DNA from: Polaribacter sp. Hel1_85
Lineage (GTDB): Bacteria > Bacteroidota > Bacteroidia > Flavobacteriales > Flavobacteriaceae
DNA: 64,000 nucleotides
Direction of reading: 5' to 3'
NCBI RefSeq assembly: GCF_000766795.1
Contig: NZ_JPDS01000002.1
Span: forward strand, 501,001 to 565,000
Shown piece after piece: positions 8,901 to 17,382 of the stretch. Positions within the stretch are counted from its first letter, which is position 1. Each line of letters begins with the position of its first letter. The translations under genes were made by a program, and so were the position numbers. The notes beneath the pieces are model-generated. The model saw only the letters and a list, made by a program, of their open reading frames with translations. It did no database searches and was not told the origin of the DNA.

Positions 8901-9108
8901 CTTCTATTTTTAACACAACACCTTCTTCCATTTCTTGAGGTGAGGCTCCAGGATATGCTAATGAGATATTTATTAATTCTGAATCTGTTAGTGGAAAAAA
9001 GGACGATTTCATGCTTAATGCACCCACTAATCCGAATACAATAAAAGCAATAATAAATATGTTTACTGCAACCGGATATTTAATAAAATATGTAATTATT
9101 TTCTTCAT
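5908..9108 (-). CDS. RND-family efflux pump, inner membrane subunit (HAE1/AcrB type)
   Basis: A 1066-residue proton-driven exporter with the duplicated RND plan: an N-terminal helix (YPVAVNIFIIAFIVFGLVGAL), a periplasmic porter domain, six helices including VGILVDDGIVIGENIYHHY (the segment with the proton-relay aspartates), a second porter domain, and six more helices with IALVGIMVNDGLVLIGKFN. Length and motifs fit the multidrug (hydrophobe/amphiphile) subclass rather than heavy-metal pumps. Eight bp separate it from the upstream fusion protein and its end overlaps tolC, so all three are translated together. The substrate cannot be told from sequence; the MarR regulator points to small hydrophobic or phenolic compounds. 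Confidence 0.95.
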   Translation of the reverse strand: MKKIITYFIKYPVAVNIFIIAFIVFGLVGALSMKSSFFPLTDSELINISLAYPGASPQEMEEGVVLKIEDNLKGIVGVERVTSVSRENSATVNIEVEKGKNIDVVLSDVKNAVDRVPSFPSGMEPAVIAKVENIRPTISFTISGDNLSLKSIKQYARNVENDIRGIDGISQVSLSGFPDEEIEIAVRENDLLAYNMSFSEVATAIQNSNLLITGGNIKTQQEDYLIRASNRFYYGSELQNLIVRTETNGNIIRLKDVAQVRDSWSETPDRLFYNENLAIDITVSNTNNEDLISSADKIKEYIHKYNQENQNVQLNITSDRSTTLNGRTKLLIENGVVGILLVLFFLALFLNLRLAIWVAFGLPIAFFGMFIFAAQFDVTINVLSLFGMIIVIGILVDDGIVIGENIYHHYYDLGKTKIQAAIDGTMEVIPPIVSAILTTIIAFSTFFFVDGRIGNFFGEVSTIVLLTLSVSLIEALIILPAHIAHSKALDRKRLENGKEIKKNAIDTFFNKVNNTADVGLGKLRDRYYVPFLEFSLKNKIFAFSIPIAFVIFSILAMNAGIVKQAFFPRVASDSVKITLTMPQGTNEQITDSIISSIEQKVWLVNEQYTKKQTGNVQVVENVIKRIGPGSANASLTVNLLPGEARDFSSPEITNTISDKVGKITGVESLVFGSGGNFGGSPVAVSLLGNNIEELKAAKKELKQELENNPLLKDISDNDPAGIKEVKITLKDNAYLLGLNLQSIMAQVRYGFFGFQAQRFQRGQDEIKVWVRYDRKDRSSIKDLDDMRIITPTGTRVPFSEIANYTIERGDIAINHLDGKREIQITADLKDLETSATEVLDDIKLKVMPEILSKYHSVTPLYEGQNREAKKTTDSVKLVGPIILLLIYIVIAFTFRSYSQPILLIIMIPFSMIGVVWGHYFHNFSIGILSFLGIIALVGIMVNDGLVLIGKFNTYLKEGMKYDEALVRAGQSRFRAIFLTSLTTIAGLAPLLLEKSRQAQFLIPMAISISYGIAIATVLTLVMLPLLLSVSNSMKVIIKWLKTGGEVTKEEVERAIIESKFDENEDH

Positions 9109-9115
9109 ACAATTA

Positions 9116-10225
9116 CTATTTATTAATTTTTACAATCATACCGTTAAATGCTCCTGGCAAAACTTGTGTTAGCATTTTTTGATTATTTTCTAACCTTTTT
9201 ACAACCACAGATTCTGCATTAAAATAAACAGGCTTAATAGTAGTTAGCGTTAAAATACTATCATTTTTAACGGTGTAAACTGCTTCATTATTTACCAATA
9301 ATTTTCTTGAGATTTCAATTGCATTTGATTCTGATTTTGCCACCAAAACAGCTTCTAAAAACATACCTTCTTTTAAATCTGGATGTTTTACATCAATAAA
9401 TACTTTTATAGTTTGAGAAACCTGATCTACTTTACCATTAACACGAACCACTTTTCCTGTATAATTTTTACTTTTTTCTAAATTTGTTAAAGCAACAGTA
9501 TTGCCTACTTTTAATAGATCTGCAAATTCTGATTTTATTGAAACTTCCATTTCATAAACACTTGGATCTATAAATTCTCCTAATTTTTGTCCAACTCTAA
9601 CCAACGATCCTGGACTAACCAAAGCTTCTGTTAGAATCCCTTTAAAAGGTGCTGTAATTTGATGTTTAGACAAACGTACTTCTAAATTTTTAACATTATA
9701 GTATGCTGTTACTATACCTCTACCATTAATAAAATACTTTTCTTTATCTGAAGAAAATATTGGTAATTTTGGTGTAGGTTTATTTATACTAAAACCTTTT
9801 AAATAGGTTTCCCATTTGCTAAATTCCTTTGGATAATCTAAACGTAAATCTGGCAAAATTGAAGTAATTAAATTGTTTAAATTACTCTTTTGAGACTGTA
9901 AACTAGCGTAAAACTCATCACTATTAATACTTAATAATGTTTCATTTCTATGATAATTTGTACCTGCTTTAAATAACTTTCTAGAAGGTTTTAAAACACC
10001 TGAAACTTCAGAATAAATTTCTATTTTATTTTTTGCTAATAAATTTCCATTAGCAGATAACGTAATTGGTATATTAGTATTTTCTACACTTTTTACATAA
10101 ACTGTTTTAATTTGCTTTTTATATTTTGGTTTAGGTCTTTGGTTTTTATCAATTAGATAATTACCCAGAATTATTGCTCCAACAATAGTTAAAACTCCAA
10201 GAACAGCTAGTATAATTTTTCTCAT
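9116..10225 (-). CDS. RND efflux periplasmic adaptor (HlyD/membrane fusion protein)
   Basis: A 369-residue adaptor with one N-terminal membrane anchor (IILAVLGVLTIVGAIILGNYLI), a lipoyl-like beta domain (LSANGNLLAKNKIEIYSEVSGVL ... ITAPFKGILTEALVSPGSLVRVGQKLGEF), a short helical hairpin between the lipoyl halves, and a beta-barrel domain. It links the inner membrane pump to the TolC duct. It lies 10 bp after marR and 8 bp before the pump gene. The hairpin is short, about 100 residues, as usual in Bacteroidota adaptors. Confidence 0.93.
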   Translation of the reverse strand: MRKIILAVLGVLTIVGAIILGNYLIDKNQRPKPKYKKQIKTVYVKSVENTNIPITLSANGNLLAKNKIEIYSEVSGVLKPSRKLFKAGTNYHRNETLLSINSDEFYASLQSQKSNLNNLITSILPDLRLDYPKEFSKWETYLKGFSINKPTPKLPIFSSDKEKYFINGRGIVTAYYNVKNLEVRLSKHQITAPFKGILTEALVSPGSLVRVGQKLGEFIDPSVYEMEVSIKSEFADLLKVGNTVALTNLEKSKNYTGKVVRVNGKVDQVSQTIKVFIDVKHPDLKEGMFLEAVLVAKSESNAIEISRKLLVNNEAVYTVKNDSILTLTTIKPVYFNAESVVVKRLENNQKMLTQVLPGAFNGMIVKINK

Positions 10226-10235
10226 ATATTGGTTA

Positions 10236-10700
10236 TTAAATATGTTCTACTTTAGAACAAAAATTGGTTTGTATTTTTTTAAAAATATTAATTATTTGTT
10301 GTTTTTCTTCTAAAGAAATATTTTTCTCCATAGTTGATATTAAATTCTGAATAACAGGTTTTGTTTTTTCAAATATTTCTTTTCCAAAGTTTGTTAAATA
10401 GACGTTTTTAATGCGTTTATCATCTTTGTTTTGCTTTCTAAAAATGTAATTTTTCTTCTCCATTTTAATCAACAAACGTGTTAATGAAGATTTATTTCTT
10501 AATGTTAAAAAAGCCAAATCGTGCTGATTTAAACCATCTTGATCATGTAATTTTTTTAAAACAATCATCTGCTCTTTTGTTAGGTCTAGATTGTTCAATT
10601 TAAATGATTCTTGAAAAAAATAATCAACCAACTTTCCAGTTCTTCCTAACCAAGGACCAATTGAATTTTCAAAATCAATATGTGTGTGTTCTTTTTTCAC
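10236..10700 (-). CDS. MarR-family repressor of the efflux operon
   Basis: A winged-helix MarR regulator: LTKEQMIVLKKLHDQDGLNQHDLAFLTLRNKSSLTRLLIKMEKKNYI and the wing RKQNKDDKRIKNVYLT. I prefer the GTG at 10700 (reading VKKEHTHIDFENSIGPWLG) to the in-frame ATG at 10742, because that ATG lies inside the centre of a 42-bp palindrome that is evidently the operator. The GTG lies 3 bp after a TACATTTG promoter box, so the mRNA may be nearly leaderless. First gene of the operon, with autoregulation predicted. The GTG form has 154 residues; the longer form would have 168. Confidence 0.88.
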   Translation of the reverse strand: MKKEHTHIDFENSIGPWLGRTGKLVDYFFQESFKLNNLDLTKEQMIVLKKLHDQDGLNQHDLAFLTLRNKSSLTRLLIKMEKKNYIFRKQNKDDKRIKNVYLTNFGKEIFEKTKPVIQNLISTMEKNISLEEKQQIINIFKKIQTNFCSKVEHI

Positions 10701-10702
10701 GA

Positions 10703-10757
10703 TGCAAATGTAACTGAAAACTTTAATTAGTTGCACATGCAACTAATTAAAGTTTTC
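10703..10757 (-). promoter_or_regulatory. MarR operator (perfect 20-bp inverted repeat) and promoter
   Basis: GAAAACTTTAATTAGTTGCA (10716-10735) and its exact reverse complement (10738-10757) are separated by two bases. The core TTGCA-n2-TGCAA is typical of MarR sites. A minus-strand TACATTTG box (10703-10710) lies just beyond the palindrome, so a bound dimer would block the upstream promoter contacts. The divergent metallophosphoesterase gene begins 66 bp away and may feel the same site. Confidence 0.8.
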
Positions 10758-10822
10758 TTAAAAAAAATCAAATTTTATTGATTCACATTTTTTATGCATC
10801 TTTATATTTTTAAAAAAACAAA

Positions 10823-11716
10823 ATGTCTTCTAACCATAGAATTTCTCGCGCTTTTAAAAATGCTAAAAGAATCTGTTATAATGTAGATTCTAAGTTTGTT
10901 TTTTTTAGTGATTCTCACAGAGGAGACAATGGTTTTGCTGATGATTTTGCACGTAATAGAAACATGTTTAAACATGCATTAGAGCATTATTATAAAAACG
11001 ATTTTACTTATATTGAGTTGGGTGATGGTGATGAATTGTGGGAAAATCGAAATTTTACAAATATTTTTAAAGCAAACAAACACATTTATTTGTGGCTTAA
11101 AAAATTTCATGATAAAGACCGACTTCATTTTATCTGGGGAAATCATGACATGAAATATAAAAACCCTAAAATAATTCGTAAGAACTTACACTATTATTAC
11201 GACTCTGTAACAGATACCAAAAAAGAACTACTAATAGGTGCGTCCTTTTCTGAGGCTATTGTTTTAGAAGATGATCAAACTGGAAAAAAGATATTTTTAT
11301 TACATGGTCATCAAGCAGATTGGTTTAATTATGTTTTTTGGAAATTTAGTAGCTTCTTAGTAAAAGTGCTATGGAAACCATTGCAAATTTTAGGTTTTTC
11401 AGATCCAACAAGTCCAGCTCAAAATTTTAGAGAACGCATAAAAGTAGAACATAAATTAGAAAAATGGATTGAAGAAAACAATAATCAAATGATGATTACT
11501 GGTCATACACACAGACCTCGTTTTCCTGATAAAAGTGAAATTCCTTTTTTTAATGATGGAAGCTGTGTGCATCCAAGATCTATTACAGGAATTGAAATTG
11601 AAAATAATGAAATTTGCCTTATAAAATGGCATATAATTACCCAAGAAAACGGAACTATGCAAATTAAAAGAACCATTTTAGAAGGTCCAGGAAATTTAAC
11701 ACATTATATGAATTAA
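10823..11716 (+). CDS. Calcineurin-like metallophosphoesterase
   Basis: A 297-residue protein with the complete metallophosphoesterase metal-binding set: SDSHRGD (about residues 29-35), ELGDGDELW (about 66-74), WGNHD (about 106-110), LLHGHQADW and MITGHTHRP near the C-terminus. No signal peptide or membrane segment. The family includes UDP-2,3-diacylglucosamine pyrophosphatase (LpxH) and 3',5'-cAMP phosphodiesterases, and the GDGDELW variant departs from the usual GDLxD. The exact substrate cannot be fixed. The next gene starts one base after its stop, so the two are co-translated. It is divergent from the marR operon. Confidence 0.85.
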   Translation: MSSNHRISRAFKNAKRICYNVDSKFVFFSDSHRGDNGFADDFARNRNMFKHALEHYYKNDFTYIELGDGDELWENRNFTNIFKANKHIYLWLKKFHDKDRLHFIWGNHDMKYKNPKIIRKNLHYYYDSVTDTKKELLIGASFSEAIVLEDDQTGKKIFLLHGHQADWFNYVFWKFSSFLVKVLWKPLQILGFSDPTSPAQNFRERIKVEHKLEKWIEENNNQMMITGHTHRPRFPDKSEIPFFNDGSCVHPRSITGIEIENNEICLIKWHIITQENGTMQIKRTILEGPGNLTHYMN

Positions 11717-11717
11717 T

Positions 11718-12887
11718 TTGATTTGTTGCTCTAACACAAATACCGCGCAATTTTTTTCTTCTATTGATGAAATCCCTTCCCAAATTTGGGAAGATTTAAG
11801 TTGTACAAAAAACATTTATTTTCATCCAAGTTTTTTAAAATCAATTGAAAAAAACCATCCAGAAATTACATTTTCATACATTGTATTAGTTGATGAAACT
11901 AACAAACCAACAGCTTTTGCAAGTTTAAAAATGATAGAATTTGAACTAAACTCCATTAAAAATGATTTTGAGTTTTTAAAAAACATCGGAAGAAAACTAC
12001 ATGTATTTCCTGATAAAAAACCATTAAAATTATTAATCTGTGGAAACACGTTTGTAAGTGGTGAGCATGGAGTTTTTATAAAGGAAAATCAAGATAAAAA
12101 AGCCATTGTTAAAGAACTAGCAGAAAGTATCAATCATTTTGTAAATTCTGATAAAAAACTAAAAAAACAAATTGATGCTTTTCTGATAAAAGATTTTGCA
12201 AAAGAATCACTATTTATCACTGATGAGTTAAAAGATTTTAAATATCATCCTTTTTTGGTAGAGCCAAATATGCAGCTTCAACTACAAGAAAACTGGCAAA
12301 GTATCGATGATTATTTAGCTTCAATGAAAACCAAATTTCGTGTAAAAGCAAGAAAAGCTTATAAACAAAGTGTCAATCTTAGTATTGAAGATGTTAGTTT
12401 AAAAAATATTGATCAAAAACTACCTGAAATGACGGCTTTATATGAAAAAGTTGCTTCGAAGGCAGATTTTAATTTGGGTAATTTTAATTTAGAAACTTAT
12501 AAATCTTTAAAAAAGAAATTAGGCGATAATTACATATTAAAAACCTATTGGTTAGATGGTAAAATTGTAGGTTTTATGTCTGGTGTTATCAATAAAAACT
12601 CTTTAGACGCGCACTTTGTAGGTATTGATTACCAATTAAATAGAGAACATGCAATTTATCAAAGAATGTTATACGATTACATTGAAATTGCCATCAACAA
12701 AAAACTAAAAACTATTAATTTTGGAAGAACTGCTAGCGAAATAAAAAGTTCTGTTGGTGCTGTTCCTCAAGATTTAACCATGTATCTTCGTCATAAGAAA
12801 ACCATTACAAACAAAATTTTAAAGTTATTTTTGCAGCGAGTTCAACCAACTCCTTTTCAACAAAAATTTCCTTTTAAAACCCTATAA
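11718..12887 (+). CDS. FemAB/GNAT-like acyltransferase
   Basis: A 389-residue cytoplasmic protein, probably using a TTG start one base after the stop of the phosphoesterase gene. The C-terminal half has the features of the FemAB-like/GNAT fold: SMKTKFRVKARKAYKQS (about 200-216), LDGKIVGFMSGVINKNSLDAHFVGIDY and INFGRTASEIKSSVGA (about residue 335). This resembles predicted N-acyltransferases and peptidoglycan-synthesis-like proteins of Bacteroidota. The N-terminal half is poorly conserved. Acceptor and donor are unknown. Translational coupling to the phosphoesterase suggests a shared pathway. Confidence 0.7.
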   Translation: MICCSNTNTAQFFSSIDEIPSQIWEDLSCTKNIYFHPSFLKSIEKNHPEITFSYIVLVDETNKPTAFASLKMIEFELNSIKNDFEFLKNIGRKLHVFPDKKPLKLLICGNTFVSGEHGVFIKENQDKKAIVKELAESINHFVNSDKKLKKQIDAFLIKDFAKESLFITDELKDFKYHPFLVEPNMQLQLQENWQSIDDYLASMKTKFRVKARKAYKQSVNLSIEDVSLKNIDQKLPEMTALYEKVASKADFNLGNFNLETYKSLKKKLGDNYILKTYWLDGKIVGFMSGVINKNSLDAHFVGIDYQLNREHAIYQRMLYDYIEIAINKKLKTINFGRTASEIKSSVGAVPQDLTMYLRHKKTITNKILKLFLQRVQPTPFQQKFPFKTL

Positions 12888-12894
12888 ATGAAGC

Positions 12895-13758
12895 ATGAAA
12901 AACAGTAAAGAATTAATTGAGCTTCTAAATTTAGAAGATTTAGGAAACCATAATTTTAGTGGTAATAGTGTAACCATTGGAAGTCCAAATGTTTTTGGCG
13001 GACAAGTATTAGCTCAAGCAGTGAATGCTGCTTATAAAACAATACCACAAGATAGAATTTTACATTCTTTACATTCCTATTTTTTAGAAGCAGGAAATTT
13101 ATCAATTCCTATAAATTATAATGTACAAGAAGTAAGAAATGGAGGTAGTTTTTCTACCAGAAGAGTTACTGCAAGTCAGCATGATAAAACTATTTTTATT
13201 TTAGCGGCTTCATTTCATAAAAAAGAAGATGGTTTTGAACATCAAACTAAATTTGACAAAACCATAAAACAACCAGAAGAATTGTTTAGTTGGGATGATA
13301 TGTTGGAACAATTTGGTGACTTTTTACCAAAATCTATGAAATACTTCTTAAGTATTGAAAGACCAATAGAATTTAAGCCTGTTAGAATTCCAAACCCATT
13401 ACAACCAGAAGATTTACCACCAACAGAACAAGTTTGGTTTCGTTTAAAAGGTGAAAAACAAGAAATGGATTTTAGAACAAAACAAGAAATTCTAACTTAT
13501 ATTTCTGATTATAATGTGTTGAATGCTGCTTTTAATCCAAATGCAAGTGAATATAATTTTGGAAACACACAAACTGCGAGCTTAGATCATTCTATGTGGT
13601 TTTTTAGGGATTTTGATTTTGATGATTGGATGTTATTTTCTGCTGAATCTCCTAACGCTTTTGGAGCAAGAGGATTATCAAAAGGAAATATTTTTACAAG
13701 AGATGGTAAACTTGTTGCCTCTTTTGCACAAGAAGGATTATTAAGACCGAAAAAGTAG
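12895..13758 (+). CDS. tesB: Acyl-CoA thioesterase II (TesB family)
   Basis: A 287-residue double hot-dog thioesterase that hydrolyses medium- and long-chain acyl-CoA to the free acid and CoA. It has the TesB signatures FGGQVLAQAVNAAYKTIP (about 35-52), LHSLHSYFLEAGN, SFSTRRVTASQ and the C-terminal SLDHSMWFFRDF and ASFAQEGLLR, which supply the catalytic Asp and Gln. Seven bp after the acyltransferase-like gene on the same strand, so likely one operon. No anomalies. Confidence 0.95.
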   Translation: MKNSKELIELLNLEDLGNHNFSGNSVTIGSPNVFGGQVLAQAVNAAYKTIPQDRILHSLHSYFLEAGNLSIPINYNVQEVRNGGSFSTRRVTASQHDKTIFILAASFHKKEDGFEHQTKFDKTIKQPEELFSWDDMLEQFGDFLPKSMKYFLSIERPIEFKPVRIPNPLQPEDLPPTEQVWFRLKGEKQEMDFRTKQEILTYISDYNVLNAAFNPNASEYNFGNTQTASLDHSMWFFRDFDFDDWMLFSAESPNAFGARGLSKGNIFTRDGKLVASFAQEGLLRPKK

Positions 13759-13812
13759 TTATCAAATATAAAATATTCAGAAATCTCAATTTAGAAACTT
13801 AAAATATAATTT

Positions 13813-14169
13813 ATGAGTCCATTTATTTACATTATAACCACAAATGGTTTGCTATTTTTATTGAGTATTATTTTCTGGAAATTTCCACCAAAGAAAATTA
13901 ATAATTGGTATGGTTACAGAACACACAAAACAATGCTGAATCAAAAAATCTGGGATTTTGCAAATACAGTTTTTAGTAAAAACTTACTCATTTACGCAGG
14001 AATTTCTTTTCTAGGTGGTTTAGTTTTTGCCAATTTTGCTTCCAAAGAATTAACTTGGCAACCGATGGTTTTAGTATTACTATCTGTTTTAGTTAGTATT
14101 ATAAAAACAGAAAGAGCTTTGTCTGATAATTTTACAGAAGAAGGAAAAAAAGGTAAAACTAGAAATTAG
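13813..14169 (+). CDS. SdpI-family membrane protein
   Basis: A 118-residue protein with three hydrophobic segments (about residues 3-22, 58-76, 82-98) and the SdpI-like motif NWYGYRTHKTMLNQKIWDFAN between the first and second. In Bacillus SdpI gives immunity to the SDP toxin and sequesters a repressor; in Bacteroidota the role of these homologues is not established. The 3' end overlaps the convergent TonB receptor gene by 11 bp, so the two cannot both have terminators outside coding sequence. Confidence 0.75.
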   Translation: MSPFIYIITTNGLLFLLSIIFWKFPPKKINNWYGYRTHKTMLNQKIWDFANTVFSKNLLIYAGISFLGGLVFANFASKELTWQPMVLVLLSVLVSIIKTERALSDNFTEEGKKGKTRN

Positions 14170-16660
14170 CTACAAAAGAAACTGATAAATTTCTTCCTGG
14201 AGCAGAAACTCCTGATGCAAATTCTATGTAATGTTCATCAAACAAATTATTTAATCTTGCTTGTACTGATAAGTTATCAGTTAAAAGATATCTACCATTT
14301 ACCCCAATAGTTGTCCAGCTTGGAGTACCATAATATTTATCTATATCTGCAGTTGCATTTGCATCTACAATTGGTGTTAAATCATGATTATCTATACCTT
14401 CTGTAAAATTAAAATCTGCTATGTCTTTTTTACTATTAAACCTTACATCTGCACCTAATTCGATTTTATTATTCTTGTAATTCAATTCAAATTGACCAAA
14501 AAGTGGAGGAATAGAAGACATTGGTTCTTCTGTATCATACGTTCTACCTTTAGTGTAAGTTATAAAACCAGAAGTATTTATTTTTGAAGATATTTTTCCT
14601 AAATAATTAATCGTGTAACCAAAAATATATGCAGTTCCTTTATTTTGATTTGAAACAGCATCACCAAACTTGCCATCAAATTCTACTTGTTTTATACTTC
14701 CATCAGACTCATACACATAATCTCTTTGAATATAACTATCTAATAAAGTGTAGTAAATATTTGTTCCTAATCTAAATTTTTTATCATTAAAATACTTCTG
14801 AATTCCAATTTCTGCATTGTAAGCAAACTCTGGAGTTACATTGATGTTTGGTATAGTTACATTACCACTTTTTTCTCTTACACGCCCAACATCATCTATA
14901 TTTGGAGATCTAAAACCAGAAGAAATTACACTATTGATTTGCCAATTTTTACTTGGCCTGTATACATACCCTACAGTAGCAGTTACCGCAGAATTATTTG
15001 TACTAATATCTGTATCTGTTAATTGAATAAATGTTTGATCTATCCAAGTTGCATTTAAATTTGTATTTGTAAAACGAATCCCCGTATTTAAAGTAGATTT
15101 ACTGTTAATATCTTGCCTGTAATCTACATAAACAGCAGAATTCATATAATTACTTCCTCCGTCTGGATAACGTGATTGCACTAAAAAATCATCAGAAAAA
15201 CCATTGATTTCTCCATCAATAATATTTAATGTTTTTCCGTAAGAATTAGAAGCTACATCATTGTAAGCAAACTCAAAACCATAAGAAAGAGCTCTCTTTT
15301 TATTCTTAGAAAGTGACACAGAAAAATCTCCATTTACGCTAAATACATCTACAGTTTCTTCTCTATAAGAACGATTTAAATCTGGCAAACCATCATCATA
15401 GAATTTACGTTGAATTCTACTTTCTTGTAAATTTTGATACGCAGCAGTAATGGTTCCGTTTTCTACCCAACTTTTATTAGGATTAATTAATAGTTGAGAA
15501 GAAATTAGCAATCTATTTTGTGGTCCATAATACCATTCAGCAAATTTTAAATCAGATACATCTGTTTCATCATCTAATTCTGTTAACCTGTCAAATCTTG
15601 GGATGTCTGAAGAAGTTGAATATTGTAAGTTTACTTTTAAATCTGTGTTTTTAGATAGAGGAACAAAGAATTTTTGTAAAACATCAGTTTGATTATAACC
15701 TGTGTTTTTTAATAAGGTTGGATCAGAATTTATAGTAGGATTTTCATTATAGTTACCATTTAAATTTTCTGAATAATAAAATACTTTACCCCAATCATCA
15801 AAACCATGATTTCGACTTGAACCACTTTGCAAATCTCCAAAATCACTATAAGAAATGCTTGTAAAAGAAGCCCATTTACTAAAACTTAATTCTGCAGAAA
15901 CATTAGTTGTAATTTCTTGATTAACGGTTGAAAAACGAGAAAAAAACTGACTTTTCACTTCATTTTCTTCAGATAATTTTGGTGTTTTTGTATAATAATG
16001 AATCACACCTCCTAATGCATCAGAACCATAAACTACAGAAGAAGGACCAAAAATAACTTCGGTTTTATCTAACATATTAGGTGCAACACTTATTGAGTTC
16101 TGCAAATGCCCTTTTCTATAAATAGCATTATTCATTCTAACACCATCTACCACTAATAAAACACGGTTAGATTCCATACCACGAATTACAGGGCTTCCTC
16201 CTCCAAATTGAGATTTCTGTACTTTTATACCTGGTATAGTTGCTAATAAATCTGCAGAAGTTTGAGGAGATACTTGTTGAATATCTTTTGCTGATATCAC
16301 AGCAATTTGTTCTGCTATTCTATTTGTTTTTTCCGCTTTTTTAAAAACAGACAAAACAACCTCATCTAATTGTTCTGATTGTTTGGTTAAAAAAACTGTA
16401 AAATTTTGTTGTTGTAATAAAGATTTTTTAATTTTTAACAACGCATATGAAATATGAGAAAAAACAATAACTTCTTTTTCTTTAAATTCAGAAATTTCAA
16501 CAAAACCATTATTATCTGAAGATAAATTAATAGTTAAAGCATTATTAAAAACAGTAACGTTTCTTACTATTTTACCTGTTTGTTTATCTATAATCTTTAC
16601 TTTCTGAGAAAAAGTAACACTACTTACTAAAAAAACGAATATGAAAAATATATGCTTCAT
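14159..16660 (-). CDS. TonB-dependent outer membrane receptor
   Basis: An 833-residue receptor: signal peptide (MKHIFFIFVFLVSSVTFSQ), an N-terminal carboxypeptidase-like regulatory domain (about 20-100), a plug domain (VISAKDIQQVSPQTSADLLATIPG in outline, then GGGSPVIRGMESNRVLLVVDGVRMNN) and a C-terminal 22-strand barrel ending in an aromatic residue (LSVSFVANF). The plug motifs resemble the haem/haemoglobin and vitamin receptor group rather than SusC-type sugar receptors, and there is no SusD partner. The substrate is not certain; iron or haem compounds are the most likely. Its start touches the recO stop (1-bp overlap). Confidence 0.93.
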   Translation of the reverse strand: MKHIFFIFVFLVSSVTFSQKVKIIDKQTGKIVRNVTVFNNALTINLSSDNNGFVEISEFKEKEVIVFSHISYALLKIKKSLLQQQNFTVFLTKQSEQLDEVVLSVFKKAEKTNRIAEQIAVISAKDIQQVSPQTSADLLATIPGIKVQKSQFGGGSPVIRGMESNRVLLVVDGVRMNNAIYRKGHLQNSISVAPNMLDKTEVIFGPSSVVYGSDALGGVIHYYTKTPKLSEENEVKSQFFSRFSTVNQEITTNVSAELSFSKWASFTSISYSDFGDLQSGSSRNHGFDDWGKVFYYSENLNGNYNENPTINSDPTLLKNTGYNQTDVLQKFFVPLSKNTDLKVNLQYSTSSDIPRFDRLTELDDETDVSDLKFAEWYYGPQNRLLISSQLLINPNKSWVENGTITAAYQNLQESRIQRKFYDDGLPDLNRSYREETVDVFSVNGDFSVSLSKNKKRALSYGFEFAYNDVASNSYGKTLNIIDGEINGFSDDFLVQSRYPDGGSNYMNSAVYVDYRQDINSKSTLNTGIRFTNTNLNATWIDQTFIQLTDTDISTNNSAVTATVGYVYRPSKNWQINSVISSGFRSPNIDDVGRVREKSGNVTIPNINVTPEFAYNAEIGIQKYFNDKKFRLGTNIYYTLLDSYIQRDYVYESDGSIKQVEFDGKFGDAVSNQNKGTAYIFGYTINYLGKISSKINTSGFITYTKGRTYDTEEPMSSIPPLFGQFELNYKNNKIELGADVRFNSKKDIADFNFTEGIDNHDLTPIVDANATADIDKYYGTPSWTTIGVNGRYLLTDNLSVQARLNNLFDEHYIEFASGVSAPGRNLSVSFVANF

Positions 16661-17382
16661 TAACTAAAAACAGTTTCTAAAATTTGCAATGATTTTGGTT
16701 TCTTAAAACCGTCCAAATGTAGTTCAAAATATTGAATTATTATTTTTAATACCACCTGTCTTTCTTGTTTACTAAAAGACATATTTTCTATACCATCAAA
16801 ATTAATGCCTAACAGCTTCTTAAATTGATAAAAATTGCTTCCTGATATCACATTTTTTTGAGAAGTTAGATTTGTAAAGTTTCCTTCTAATAAATCGAAC
16901 CCAAATTTATCTTTTTCTAATAAGTCTGGATAGAATCCTAAAAAACGAGTTAAATTCAATAAAAATAATAAGTGAAAATTAGCAATTTTATCATGTAAAT
17001 CTAACCAAATAAGCCCCGTTTCTAAATATTCGAAAAGCGCTTTGTTTTTTTCTTCCTCTTTAATGGAATAAGATAAAACTTCTGACAAAAACAACACCAC
17101 AGATTGTTTTATAATATCTTTATAAATTGTCTTATATGGGTTAGAAACCTGTACTTCTTTTATAGAATTTAAAGAACCTTTATTACTATGACTTGCAACA
17201 ATATTAAGTTGAGTTAATGGCTGAAAATAGGCTATTTTTAATCCTCCTTTTTTAGCTTTTAGAACACCTCTAATTAAGTAAGATTTTAGTCCTTCCTCTT
17301 GTGTATAACATTTTACGATTAAACTTGAGTCACTATATTTAAGAGAACTTAAAACAATTGCTTTTGTAGTTATTAAAGCCAT
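16660..17382 (-). CDS. recO: DNA repair protein RecO
   Basis: A 240-residue protein that helps RecR load RecA on SSB-coated single strands. It shows the N-terminal OB-fold (TTKAIVLSSLKYSDSSLIVKCYTQEEG ... YLIRGVLKAKKGGLKIAYFQPLTQL) and the helical domain with LFLSEVLSYSIKEEEKNKALFEYL and a family-typical FLGFYPD. It overlaps porZ upstream and the TonB receptor downstream by one base each; recO beside porZ is a common arrangement in Bacteroidota. Confidence 0.93.
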   Translation of the reverse strand: MALITTKAIVLSSLKYSDSSLIVKCYTQEEGLKSYLIRGVLKAKKGGLKIAYFQPLTQLNIVASHSNKGSLNSIKEVQVSNPYKTIYKDIIKQSVVLFLSEVLSYSIKEEEKNKALFEYLETGLIWLDLHDKIANFHLLFLLNLTRFLGFYPDLLEKDKFGFDLLEGNFTNLTSQKNVISGSNFYQFKKLLGINFDGIENMSFSKQERQVVLKIIIQYFELHLDGFKKPKSLQILETVFS

